Shown piece by piece: positions 54,873-62,604 of a stretch of DNA of 64,000 nt; position 1 is the first letter of the stretch; each line of letters begins with the position of its first letter. Origin of the DNA: Candidatus Nitronereus thalassa (GTDB lineage Bacteria > Nitrospirota > Nitrospiria > Nitrospirales > UBA8639). The notes beneath the pieces are model-generated. The model saw only the letters and a list, made by a program, of their open reading frames with translations, searched no databases and was not told where the DNA came from. The DNA is taken from positions 1,736,001 through 1,800,000 of the forward strand of contig NZ_JAQOUE010000001.1 in the NCBI RefSeq assembly GCF_032191465.1. The letters are read 5' to 3'. A program made the translations under genes and the position numbers.

Positions 54873-57800
54873 TTACTGGAGTATCAGGTTCCCCTGACTA
54901 TCCAAACCATAAAATCTGGCGCCCACCATAATCATAAGGTCTCTCACACTTTCCCAGTCTGGGATACCTTTGGTCACCGCCTTGAATGGTTTCATTTTGC
55001 TGATGGGAATTCGATTGAGTTGAAATGGCGGCAGGAGGCCCTCACTAAACAAAATCTCCAAGCTCATCATTCCCCGAACCAGCTGCAATGACACTTTTGA
55101 GGGATTGGCCAGTTTGATTTGGGAACGTGCAGTCACCAAGGTAGGATTACTCCCTTCCGGGTCTAAAAATACCAACAGTCGATCCACAGCTTCCCGTCCA
55201 ATATGCGTGATAAACAATTGCAATTCGGTCTGGCTCAGATCCAGGGAGCCAGTCTCTTCTTCAAAAAAGACCGATAACCCAATGGTGGCATCTACCAAAC
55301 TATCCCCGGAAATTTTCTGCTTATCCTCGAGCAATTGATTGAGATCGAGGTGCGCAGCTTCGAATCGTCCGGCCACGCCAAACGCTTTGCCTCCGGTCAC
55401 CATGAGATTCCCGCCCAATCCGCCATCCAGAAGGTTCATGGCTAGGTTTTGAATCTGAAAGGTATCCTGTTCAAAAAGAATGTTCGCGGAAAAATCCGAG
55501 AGCGTCAAAAAGCCCAGGTCCAGACGCTCAATGGAGAAACTCTTTTCTTTGCCGTTGATTGCTCGCAGTTGAGACAGCACATCGCTGGGACGAAACACTC
55601 CTGAGCGAGGCTTTTTCCTCTCCTGGTCAATCCAATCCAAACGCTTTCGAATATGGATCCGCCCATCCATATTCTTTATGTGGGTTCCATCAAGGTTTAA
55701 TGCCACATCACGGCTTCCTAATTTCAGAGACACCGCAAGAGGCCCGCGTTCTTTTTTCAAGAGGTCCAGCCCCACCTTGGCTTCACCTGTGCCACTGAGG
55801 CCACTCGTTTCCAACACCTTGTGAAACAAATCAAGACTTATTTGAATGTTGGTCGAGACCTGGGAAAACAGATCAGGCAACGCCGTTATGACATCGCTCC
55901 TGCCTTCCACGACTTTCCGAAGACCACCGATCGTTCCTGCCATGGAAACGTCTGCTCCGTCCATGCCAACATGAAATGTCTTGACGGCCACTTCATCAAA
56001 ATTTTTCACCACTAGATTAACCTTTGCAAAAGTCCCGGACAGCCGCTCAAGGGGTAATCCCGGTGCCAGTAAGACCTCGGATAACGAAAAATCGGTTTCA
56101 ACCCGCGCCACAGGACTTTTCCCAGGTGTGAAAGAAATTGACACCGTACCTTCGGCGCCATTCACCTGATAGTCAGCCAATCCGCCATGCACATCGTTCA
56201 AGGAGATCGTGGTCGTAAGCGCGACGGGAATTTCCAAAGTTTGGATATCTTTTTCCTGAGGCACTCGACCAGAAGCCTTAAGGGTAAGGGCAATATCCCC
56301 ACGCGGATGTAATGCTTGCAGACTTTGAACCGCTTCACCTGAAAGTCTCCGCTGTAACTCTCCAATATTCACATAGGGAACCTCGACCGACACATCAAAG
56401 TCCTGCGACACTTGCTGAAAATCGGCCGCGAGGTTTACATCCATCAAGGCTTCGCTAGTGACCCGAAGCGCATCAACCGTAAAATGTTGGTCATCGATCA
56501 ATTCATGGAGCTTAGCGGACAGCGTCACTTCATCCAATCCCATTCTCAGCGCCGGAGAGCGATATTGAATGTTCTTCATGAACAGGTTGACCGTTTGCTC
56601 GGACTTCAACTGGCTGAGTTCGTAGGAAGAAGAAAGCCGTCCACTGAAGGAGGTATCCATGGCCAAATCCATTTGGCCCACCGTTGCCATACCCTCGTAT
56701 TGAAGACTTTCAAGATTCACGGTTCCTGTGACGGTTCCTCGAATCCCTTCCCTCTTGGCATTATACTCTGTTGCCATAGATATATTCATTTTGCTCAACA
56801 TTCCTTCCGCGGATAGCCCTTTCTCCTGAACATTCATGTTGGCAATACTCACCTTCGTAAAAATATCTACATCAAGCGGGCGATACTCGGCATCTAGTTT
56901 TCCTTCCACGTCTACGGTAAAAAAGTCCGGAGCAGGAAGTTTTTCAATAACAAGATCCTTCAGCAAATGTTGAGGGATGAGAGGCAAGAGATTTTCAAGT
57001 TGCGGCTCGATCCGCGTTTTGAGGGCAATACTCACAACCTGGGACGGGCCTGGATCTGGAATCGCTGCCCCTTCGATATGCACCTTCATCAGGTCCCCCA
57101 ACTCTACGACTAACTGTTTAATGGTTCCCTCTTTTGTACGATGATTCCCCAACCCGTCAAACCGTACGGCGAAGGGAAGGGTCAATGCCTCAAGCGGCTC
57201 TTGCGGTGGCACATGGGCGGTTCCTGACATGTTCAAATTCCCGGACACAGGCCCCAAGGCAAAGTAATCTCCAGAAAGCCGAACATCCAAATCTTCCACC
57301 CCATAATTTTGGAACGAGGCGTGTTTTGATTGAACGTGAACCTCCAGGCTTCCAGCCTCAGGCTCATTGTCCTTGATCCCGACATCCTTGAGATGTATCT
57401 CTGCATTCGTTGGAGTAAGAATCGTTTCAAATTTCGCAAGATCTGCTTTCAATCCTCTAATGATCAGACGGGTATTCACCATTCCGGTCAATCCCTGTTC
57501 CCCAAGGTCCCCCTTTACGAACAACGCGGGCAGGAGCAAGCCTGAGATTTTTTGATTGCGGAATTCCGAGGGCACAAAATCATTCACCAAGGCCAATATT
57601 CGTTCAAGGTCAAATTGTGCCTCGTCCAATGAAAGATCGACTGATGGGGCACCAAGAAAATGATCGATGGTTCCAGCCAGGGTAACAGCCAGTGCAGGCT
57701 CGGAGGAAAGGGTCACATGATCAAGCCCTAAGTGTTGGGAACCCAAGTCGGCCGTCACATCGAAGGATACACTCAGCGGAACACGAAGTTGTTGGTCTTC

Positions 57801-58460
57801 AAGGTCGACACCAATTTGCGCGACCGACACTTCACCCTTCAGCCGAGCAAGGTCTTTTTCCAAGCCGCCAGAAACCTCTACATTGAGGTCCCGGAGCCGA
57901 ACGGCAAGATCAGGCGAGACTTCCACTGCAATATTGGTCCGACTTATCACCAAGGTTTCGAGTTCCAAGGCCAAAGGGATGGGAGGTAATTTTTTAGGGT
58001 CGGAGGTGGCCGGAGCAGGCCCTGCTTCGGATTCAGGTGTATTCGCTTTCAGCTCAGCAAGATTCAGGGCAAGATCCGCGCCGTCAATTCGCACTTCGTT
58101 GATGTTCAATTTCTGTTGCAGCAATCCGAATAAGCTGTAATCTAACACTAAGCGATCGAGCTTAAGTATCGGTGGCTCACCTTCCACTTGCTGAAACACC
58201 ACCTCCTCAAGACTCAGCCCACTTAACAGGTTGAACGAGAGCTCCCGAATCCGCACCGTCCCATCTAACATGTCGGATAGCCGAACTTCTAATTCTTCAC
58301 GCACCAGTTCCGAAGGAAACCAAAAGGTTAATAACAGGGCAACGCCAACTAATAAAACCAACACAAAACCGACGAAGATCGTCAGCCATGTGAAGACTCG
58401 TTGAAATCCCGATCGTTTCGGTGCTTTGGTCAAGCTGGGTTCAAGATCTGGAAAAGTCAT
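54873..58460 (-). CDS. AsmA/YdbH-like inter-membrane lipid transport protein
   Basis: A 1195-residue protein with a short cytoplasmic N-terminus, one membrane helix (residues about 22-48) and a long periplasmic beta-rich body: repeated strands typical of AsmA-like proteins (VRIRELSFNLLSGLSLEEVVF, LKLDRLVLDYSLFGLL, NEVRIDGADLALNL). Family members form hydrophobic grooves that span the periplasm and carry phospholipids to the outer membrane. The hydrophobic C-terminal strand (YGLDSQGNLILQ) could pair with an outer-membrane partner as YdbH does with YnbE. First gene of the five-gene operon; the stop is 48 bases before the DUF1318 lipoprotein. Longer than E. coli YdbH (879). Confidence 0.85.
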   Translation of the reverse strand: MTFPDLEPSLTKAPKRSGFQRVFTWLTIFVGFVLVLLVGVALLLTFWFPSELVREELEVRLSDMLDGTVRIRELSFNLLSGLSLEEVVFQQVEGEPPILKLDRLVLDYSLFGLLQQKLNINEVRIDGADLALNLAELKANTPESEAGPAPATSDPKKLPPIPLALELETLVISRTNIAVEVSPDLAVRLRDLNVEVSGGLEKDLARLKGEVSVAQIGVDLEDQQLRVPLSVSFDVTADLGSQHLGLDHVTLSSEPALAVTLAGTIDHFLGAPSVDLSLDEAQFDLERILALVNDFVPSEFRNQKISGLLLPALFVKGDLGEQGLTGMVNTRLIIRGLKADLAKFETILTPTNAEIHLKDVGIKDNEPEAGSLEVHVQSKHASFQNYGVEDLDVRLSGDYFALGPVSGNLNMSGTAHVPPQEPLEALTLPFAVRFDGLGNHRTKEGTIKQLVVELGDLMKVHIEGAAIPDPGPSQVVSIALKTRIEPQLENLLPLIPQHLLKDLVIEKLPAPDFFTVDVEGKLDAEYRPLDVDIFTKVSIANMNVQEKGLSAEGMLSKMNISMATEYNAKREGIRGTVTGTVNLESLQYEGMATVGQMDLAMDTSFSGRLSSSYELSQLKSEQTVNLFMKNIQYRSPALRMGLDEVTLSAKLHELIDDQHFTVDALRVTSEALMDVNLAADFQQVSQDFDVSVEVPYVNIGELQRRLSGEAVQSLQALHPRGDIALTLKASGRVPQEKDIQTLEIPVALTTTISLNDVHGGLADYQVNGAEGTVSISFTPGKSPVARVETDFSLSEVLLAPGLPLERLSGTFAKVNLVVKNFDEVAVKTFHVGMDGADVSMAGTIGGLRKVVEGRSDVITALPDLFSQVSTNIQISLDLFHKVLETSGLSGTGEAKVGLDLLKKERGPLAVSLKLGSRDVALNLDGTHIKNMDGRIHIRKRLDWIDQERKKPRSGVFRPSDVLSQLRAINGKEKSFSIERLDLGFLTLSDFSANILFEQDTFQIQNLAMNLLDGGLGGNLMVTGGKAFGVAGRFEAAHLDLNQLLEDKQKISGDSLVDATIGLSVFFEEETGSLDLSQTELQLFITHIGREAVDRLLVFLDPEGSNPTLVTARSQIKLANPSKVSLQLVRGMMSLEILFSEGLLPPFQLNRIPISKMKPFKAVTKGIPDWESVRDLMIMVGARFYGLDSQGNLILQ

Positions 58461-58980
58461 ACCACCGGAAGAACACAGTCATTTGGTAATGATGAAGCTT
58501 ACACGTGAGTGTTGAAATACAAAGGGGGACTAGATCTTAGTCTAGCTTTAGCAATTTACCACGTAGAGAAAAAAAGAGAAAATATGGACGGTTTTCATTC
58601 ACCGGGATGCGGGTGAAGAGCTTATCTTGATTTTCTGTTACCATTCCCCTGCGTTGGGCGCGGCGGAATCGGAGTATCGAATTCGACTTTTCTGGCAAGC
58701 ATTCTCTGAGCGTAGCGAGTAGCCCAGCCATATAACTCGATACGGAGGTGGAGGCACCCGAACGGACGCGCACGGTCGGAAATGGTTTTGAGCCCTTTTA
58801 CCGAAACAAAAGGGACTCGTCGCGGGGGGGAGGGAGACTCCGAATAATAATCCTTATATTAAAAATTTCTGAATCCCCGATTACAGATGTTGGGGATGAC
58901 GGAAATGGGAAAAGGAGATGCTCTCCTTCGCTTTATCTCCAAAGAGGCCAGACTCCCCACCTTACCACTGCACTCCTAGA
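58461..58980. other. Intergenic stretch occupied by R1 copy C
   Basis: 520 bases between the AsmA-like gene and the AhpD-like gene. R1 copy C fills 58643-58902; the rest contains the operon's promoter region, in which I could not place boxes with confidence. Confidence 0.6.
58643..58902 (-). repeat. Structured repeat R1, copy C
   Basis: Minus-strand order: leader hairpin ATCCCCAA.../...TCGGGGAT (58873-58897), a degenerate CCCCCGCGACGAG block, hairpin GAGTCCCTTTT-GTTTCGGT-AAAAGGGCTC (58790-58818), CAAAACCAT, the long-range stem AACTCGATAC/GTATCGAATT (58734-58743 and 58674-58683, 9 of 10 paired, with bases unlike copies A and B) and the end GCGCCCAACGCAGGGGAAT. It starts 78 bases after the stop of the AhpD-like gene, in sense. 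Confidence 0.82.
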
Positions 58981-59370
58981 TTAGGGTTTTAAATCAGACT
59001 CTACCCGCAACCCGTCTAAGAACTTATTAAACCCGTTAAACATATCCACCACCGCCATCAACTCGGTCAGTGCGGCATCATCATAGCCCATCTGCTTTAA
59101 CGCGGCAGAATGCGCGTTCACGCAGTATTCGCAATTATTGGTGGCGGATACGGCAAGCGCAATCACTTGCTTGGTTTTTGGATCTAACTTCCCAGGTCCC
59201 ATAATCACTTTGAATCGCGACCAGGTAACTTCTAAATATCCAGGATGATTCGCCATGGCCTTAAAAATATTTGGGACAAATGGGACCCCAAAGGTCTTCT
59301 TCACTTCCTCATACACGTGTTGAATTTCCGGAGCTGCCTCCGCCTCTTCCACTAATTTAACGGTTGCCAT
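58981..59370 (-). CDS. AhpD/carboxymuconolactone decarboxylase-like protein
   Basis: A 129-residue cytoplasmic helical protein of the carboxymuconolactone decarboxylase family, in the AhpD-like peroxidase group: the redox motif NCEYCVNAHSAALK (CxxC plus His) is present, and KQVIALAVSATNNCEYC is the family signature. Such proteins reduce peroxides or work with peroxiredoxins. AAGGAGG lies nine bases before the ATG. The 3' side is followed by an R1 copy, the 5' side by an R3 element. Confidence 0.9.
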   Translation of the reverse strand: MATVKLVEEAEAAPEIQHVYEEVKKTFGVPFVPNIFKAMANHPGYLEVTWSRFKVIMGPGKLDPKTKQVIALAVSATNNCEYCVNAHSAALKQMGYDDAALTELMAVVDMFNGFNKFLDGLRVESDLKP

Positions 59371-59444
59371 GCTCGAACCTCCTTTATCACCAAGTCGCTA
59401 TTGAAAATTTCCCTTATTCTATACCTCAGTTGCCAAGCCCTCGG

Positions 59445-59593
59445 TTAAGGGTACCTCTAAAAACCAGGAATTTTTTGGGAGGGCAAGGAAGCTGCGCGCG
59501 GAAAACCGGAGTGTATGGGCGAATACATGAGGATTTGAGCACGCGGCTGACGCCGCCCTCGCGGAAAAGGACGGTTTTCAGAGGTGCCCTTAA
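59445..59593. mobile_element. MITE-like element R3
   Basis: A 149-base element with 21-base terminal inverted repeats (59445-59465 and 59573-59593; 19 of 21 match). The ends read TTAAGGG...CCCTTAA, and the inner arm contains CCTCTAAAAACC. No transposase is encoded. Ends of this form resemble IS5-type elements, so it may be a non-autonomous derivative. Its right end contains the stop codon of the gene at 59590-60234. Confidence 0.7.
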
Positions 59594-60234
59594 GGAATTT
59601 CGCCCCACACCGCAAGGCCCGAACGAAACACCAATTTTCTCGCAGAGGTAAACAGGACAATAATGTTATCATTGCCATCCACCTGCTCTATGGCTTCATC
59701 GCTGGATAAGGTTTCGGCAAAGAATCCACCCGTAAAGGCCGAGAAGCCTAAAACCCGCCGGTCCGTCACCACTACCGCCAGATGATCTTGTACCAGTGTT
59801 CGTCTATGTTCTTCTTGAACGCCTAGCTCCTGAATCTTCCACCGACCAGCAGCGCCCTGGAAACCCAACAGACGTTTATCGGTCCTGACAAATATAAGCC
59901 GCGGAGTCACCTGAATCGTCTGAACATTCTCAGAAATATCTAAACGCTGCACGCTCCATCTCTGGGAGGGTCCGGAAAACGCCAACAACCGACCTGGAGT
60001 TTGAGCCACGGCATTAAGTCCTTTGGATGCTGAAAACACCACAGGCTCTCCCGCGTGCAATCGTACCCCAATAAATCCACTCCCACTGCCCAGACCTATC
60101 ACCTGACCGTGGGTAACCACTACGGACACTTCGTCGGCAATTTTGTTTTGTCCTTGGGCCCAAGCCGATCCAAAAGTGAGTGGGATGCTGATGAACGTCG
60201 CACCTACCAGCCTCCAACCAACACGACCCTTCAA
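59590..60234 (-). CDS. Exported protein of unknown function, 3' end inside R3
   Basis: A 214-residue periplasmic protein with a signal peptide (SIPLTFGSAWA) and a repeated beta motif of about 45 residues (VSVVVTHGQVIGLGSGSGF, NAVAQTPGRLLAFSG, IFVRTDKRLLGFQG, AVVVTDRRVLGFSAF, IVLFTSARKLVFRSG) that suggests a beta-propeller with four or five blades. The TAA stop belongs to the R3 inverted repeat, so the insertion may have cut off or replaced the original C-terminus. The start overlaps the preceding DUF1295 gene by four bases (ATGA). Confidence 0.75.
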   Translation of the reverse strand: MKGRVGWRLVGATFISIPLTFGSAWAQGQNKIADEVSVVVTHGQVIGLGSGSGFIGVRLHAGEPVVFSASKGLNAVAQTPGRLLAFSGPSQRWSVQRLDISENVQTIQVTPRLIFVRTDKRLLGFQGAAGRWKIQELGVQEEHRRTLVQDHLAVVVTDRRVLGFSAFTGGFFAETLSSDEAIEQVDGNDNIIVLFTSARKLVFRSGLAVWGEIP

Positions 60235-61025
60235 CGTTTCACCTCTTTAGGAAACCACGGGATAAATGCATTCGTAGTCCGTTGATACTCTCGATAATCG
60301 TCGCCCCGGCTTACCAGCGCTTGGGCTTCGGCAAATGGAATTCCACTTACTTTCAGCAACGCCCCAATCATCAGAATGGGGCCCACCAGGGTCAGCCATG
60401 CATTCGGCAGGCCCACGCTCATGATAACGTAAGAACACCAATGGACCCCTTCAAAAAAGTAATTGGGGTGTCGGGAATATCGCCATAATCCCTCACGACA
60501 AGTCTTCCCTTGGTTGTAGGCATGCCTGCGAAAACGCATTAATTGATAATCTGAAATAGTCTCTCCACCAACCCCAATGAACCACACACAGACACCTGCC
60601 AGTTCCCACCAATTCCAGGTTGACTCGGGATTGGCCATGAGCACCAGCAGTGGCACAGAAAATACCGCAATGGCCAGGGCCTGCCCCATGAAATACATAA
60701 ACATCCACCACTCAGCTTTGGGGCCTATTTTGTCACGAATCAATTGATAACGGGGATCTTCCGTGGCATTCAGAATGCGTGCATAAAAAATGTAGAGCCC
60801 CAGTCTAAACCCATACCCAGCCCCCAAGCACGCAATGACGATCCGGTGGGTCACCTCACCACCAGCCAACAAACCTAAGCCAAGGGAGACCAATCCGAAT
60901 CCGATACAAAATCCCACATCTGCCAACCCTGCATTTCGATGATACCAATGATAGGCACACCAGAGCCCTCCCATCATGGGCGTCGTCACCAACCCTCCCC
61001 AGAGAAATAATCCCCAATCCATCAT
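60231..61025 (-). CDS. DUF1295 / steroid 5-alpha-reductase-like membrane protein
   Basis: A 264-residue integral membrane protein of about seven helices. The C-terminal DUF1295 signature GLWRYSRHPNYFFEGVHW, shared with isoprenylcysteine methyltransferases and sterol reductases, is present, ending with a charged tail (EYQRTTNAFIPWFP). Substrate unknown; the family likely modifies lipid-like molecules. It is cotranscribed with the exported propeller protein. Confidence 0.88.
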   Translation of the reverse strand: MMDWGLFLWGGLVTTPMMGGLWCAYHWYHRNAGLADVGFCIGFGLVSLGLGLLAGGEVTHRIVIACLGAGYGFRLGLYIFYARILNATEDPRYQLIRDKIGPKAEWWMFMYFMGQALAIAVFSVPLLVLMANPESTWNWWELAGVCVWFIGVGGETISDYQLMRFRRHAYNQGKTCREGLWRYSRHPNYFFEGVHWCSYVIMSVGLPNAWLTLVGPILMIGALLKVSGIPFAEAQALVSRGDDYREYQRTTNAFIPWFPKEVKR

Positions 61026-61145
61026 GATCTCTTCCTAGACCTCTTCTAATCCCAAAAACATTTTTTCCACTTTATCACTCTACACCAGTCATGAGTATTT
61101 TTCTGTATGGCAGCACACAATCCCCGAGGGGCTCCCCCATTTCGG

Positions 61146-61174
61146 TTGACCGTCCCAAGGGGCTTGTGTATGGT
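61146..61174 (+). promoter_or_regulatory. Sigma-70 promoter of the 84-residue protein gene
   Basis: TTGACC at 61146-61151 and TATGGT at 61169-61174 with a 17-base spacer, 32 bases before the ATG at 61207; AAAAGGAG lies between them and the start. The boxes are seen directly; activity is inferred. Confidence 0.5.
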
Positions 61175-61206
61175 GATTTTCTGATTGCGAAAAGGAGTGA
61201 AATACT

Positions 61207-61461
61207 ATGAAAGATCAGATAATGCAGGCCTATTTGGATGTCGAAAAGTCGATGCAACGTTATAACGACATCTTGAATGAATACCTTGTCAGTCTTCAGT
61301 CAGGAGAGGAGAGCGATGCCACCAAATTCCAGCGCATGAAGGCTGGAACGAAAGCCATGCGGGACAGCAGCACCATTTACCTCTCCTATGCCAAGTTTGT
61401 GGCCTATGGCATGCCCGAAAGCGAAGACCTCATCGAAGACGAGGATGATCTTCAAGCATAA
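61207..61461 (+). CDS. Small hypothetical protein
   Basis: An 84-residue acidic, helical cytoplasmic protein (KDQIMQAYLDVEKSMQRYNDIL and the tail EDLIEDEDDLQA). AAAAGGAG about nine bases before the ATG and promoter boxes upstream support a real gene. No family recognised. A palindromic R2 copy follows within 20 bases of the stop and may serve as its transcription end. Confidence 0.65.
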   Translation: MKDQIMQAYLDVEKSMQRYNDILNEYLVSLQSGEESDATKFQRMKAGTKAMRDSSTIYLSYAKFVAYGMPESEDLIEDEDDLQA

Positions 61462-61471
61462 TCCGGATCTC

Positions 61472-61577
61472 GGATCTCGCATCTCGTCGTTCGTATCTCG
61501 TGAAAGAGGAAAAACCAAGCGACGCGACGCCCATTGCCCTCTGTTTTACGAACTACAAGATACGAACGGCGAGATAC
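61472..61577. repeat. Palindromic repeat R2, copy 3
   Basis: Left arm ATCTCGTCGTTCGTATCTCG (about 61480-61500) pairs with ACAAGATACGAACGGCGAGAT near 61556-61576. The region in between has no gene. It lies between a plus-strand gene and a minus-strand tRNA, so on the plus strand it is also placed like a terminator. Confidence 0.75.
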
Positions 61578-61666
61578 AACTCAACAACCAGGTGAAGGCA
61601 ACATTCGCCACCCCCTGTTCAGATGCCATATTAGTGGATGACTTATTGGGGAAGGGGGGAAAGACG

Positions 61667-61743
61667 TGGTCGGGGCGAGCCGATTTGAACGGCCGACCTC
61701 TCGCACCCCAAGCGAGTGCGCTACCGGGCTGCGCTACGCCCCG
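61667..61743 (-). tRNA. tRNA-Pro (anticodon GGG), CCA encoded
   Basis: On the minus strand the cloverleaf reads: acceptor CGGGGCG/CGCCCCG, D arm GCGCAGCCCGGTAGCGC, anticodon arm CTCGC-TTGGGGT-GCGAG with anticodon GGG (loop T-T-G-G-G-G-T), T arm GTCGGCC-GTTCAAATC-GGCTCG, discriminator A and encoded CCA. It lies 48 bases after merR, the same order (ihfA, merR, tRNA-Pro) seen in many Proteobacteria. Confidence 0.95.
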
Positions 61744-61791
61744 ACACCATGGTACTGGCGGTGTCTCTATCAGGATTTCAGGTCGGCGCAA

Positions 61792-62163
61792 TTACTGAAC
61801 GCTCATTTGGCCTGATTTCGTGCTGTAGGAATTGAGAATTCCTAGGATATCCTGAAGTTCGTTTCGAACTTGCTCTACACGATCTGGGGAAACTTCGGTG
61901 GATGGCTGTCTTCGGCGACGGCGCCAATAGCGTTTCAGCCCCATAATGGTATACCCTTCTTCGTAGAGCATTCTCTTTATCTCCAACACCGTTTCAATTG
62001 TTTGACGATCATAGACACGGTGTCGCCCTTGGCTTTTTCGGGGTCTCAAGAAACTAAACTCAGACTCCCAAAATCGCAAAACCGAGGCAGGCAACTTGGT
62101 AATGGCACTGACCTCGCCTATCTTAAAAAATGATTTTTCTCCGAAATCCAGCCCCATATTCAT
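61792..62163 (-). CDS. MerR-family transcriptional regulator
   Basis: A 123-residue regulator with an N-terminal winged helix-turn-helix (FFKIGEVSAITKLPASVLRFWESEFSFL and RKSQGRHRVYDRQTIETVLEIKRMLYEEGYTIMGLKRYW), the MerR pattern. The C-terminal part is short and has no cysteines for metal sensing. GGGAG about eight bases before the ATG at 62163 favours this start over a TTG at 62169. It follows ihfA by about 45 bases; this ihfA-merR pairing is widely conserved. Confidence 0.93.
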   Translation of the reverse strand: MNMGLDFGEKSFFKIGEVSAITKLPASVLRFWESEFSFLRPRKSQGRHRVYDRQTIETVLEIKRMLYEEGYTIMGLKRYWRRRRRQPSTEVSPDRVEQVRNELQDILGILNSYSTKSGQMSVQ

Positions 62164-62209
62164 TCCCAAAGACTCCCACGTCAGTCCCTGACATTGGCCG
62201 GGAGTGCCG

Positions 62210-62485
62210 TTAGGAGTTTACGTATTTTTTGAAAATCTGGCTGGCGCGAAAGGTCACTACACGCCTAGGGGTTATGGCAATTTCCTCCCCAGTCCGCGGA
62301 TTTCTCCCCTTTCGCTCACCCTTACTTCGAACCATGAAGTTTCCAAACCCAGCCACTTTCACAGGTTCACCGTTTTTCAACACCCCTTTAATCGAATCCA
62401 GGACATATTCAACAAGATCCATGGCTTCGGTCTTTGACACTCCCACCTTTTCACAAATCTCGTTGGCGATATCCGCTTTTCGCAT
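62210..62485 (-). CDS. ihfA: Integration host factor subunit alpha (HU/IHF family)
   Basis: A 91-residue DNA-bending protein. Typical motifs: MRKADIANEICEKVGVSKTEA, GEPVKVAGFGNFMVRSKGERKGRNPRTGEEI (the arm with Pro that intercalates DNA) and ITPRRVVTFRASQIFKKYVN. It shapes promoters and recombination sites together with a beta subunit. Transcribed from a strong promoter (62559-62587). Confidence 0.95.
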   Translation of the reverse strand: MRKADIANEICEKVGVSKTEAMDLVEYVLDSIKGVLKNGEPVKVAGFGNFMVRSKGERKGRNPRTGEEIAITPRRVVTFRASQIFKKYVNS

Positions 62486-62529
62486 CAGGGTTCCTCACAC
62501 AATGCTGGTTTCCAGTCAAACACACGCCT

Positions 62530-62587
62530 GGTAGAAAATTATCAAAAATTTCTACCGCAAATTATCGATAGAAGCGCGGATTGTCAA
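62530..62587 (-). promoter_or_regulatory. Sigma-70 promoter of ihfA with a downstream dyad
   Basis: On the minus strand TTGACA (62587-62582) and TAATTT (62564-62559) are 17 bases apart. Immediately downstream lies a perfect inverted repeat GGTAGAAA (62530-62537) / TTTCTACC (62549-62556), near the transcription start, which could be an operator or an mRNA hairpin. Confidence 0.65.
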
Positions 62588-62604
62588 GGAAAATACGTTT
62601 AAAA

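Noticed and set aside
58537-58984. Open frames on both strands between the AsmA-like and AhpD-like genes
   Set aside because: They are made of R1 copy C sequence; the structural constraint, not coding, explains the conservation.
59426-59678. Two overlapping minus-strand frames in R3
   Set aside because: They lie within the MITE-like element and the end of the neighbouring gene; no start signals.
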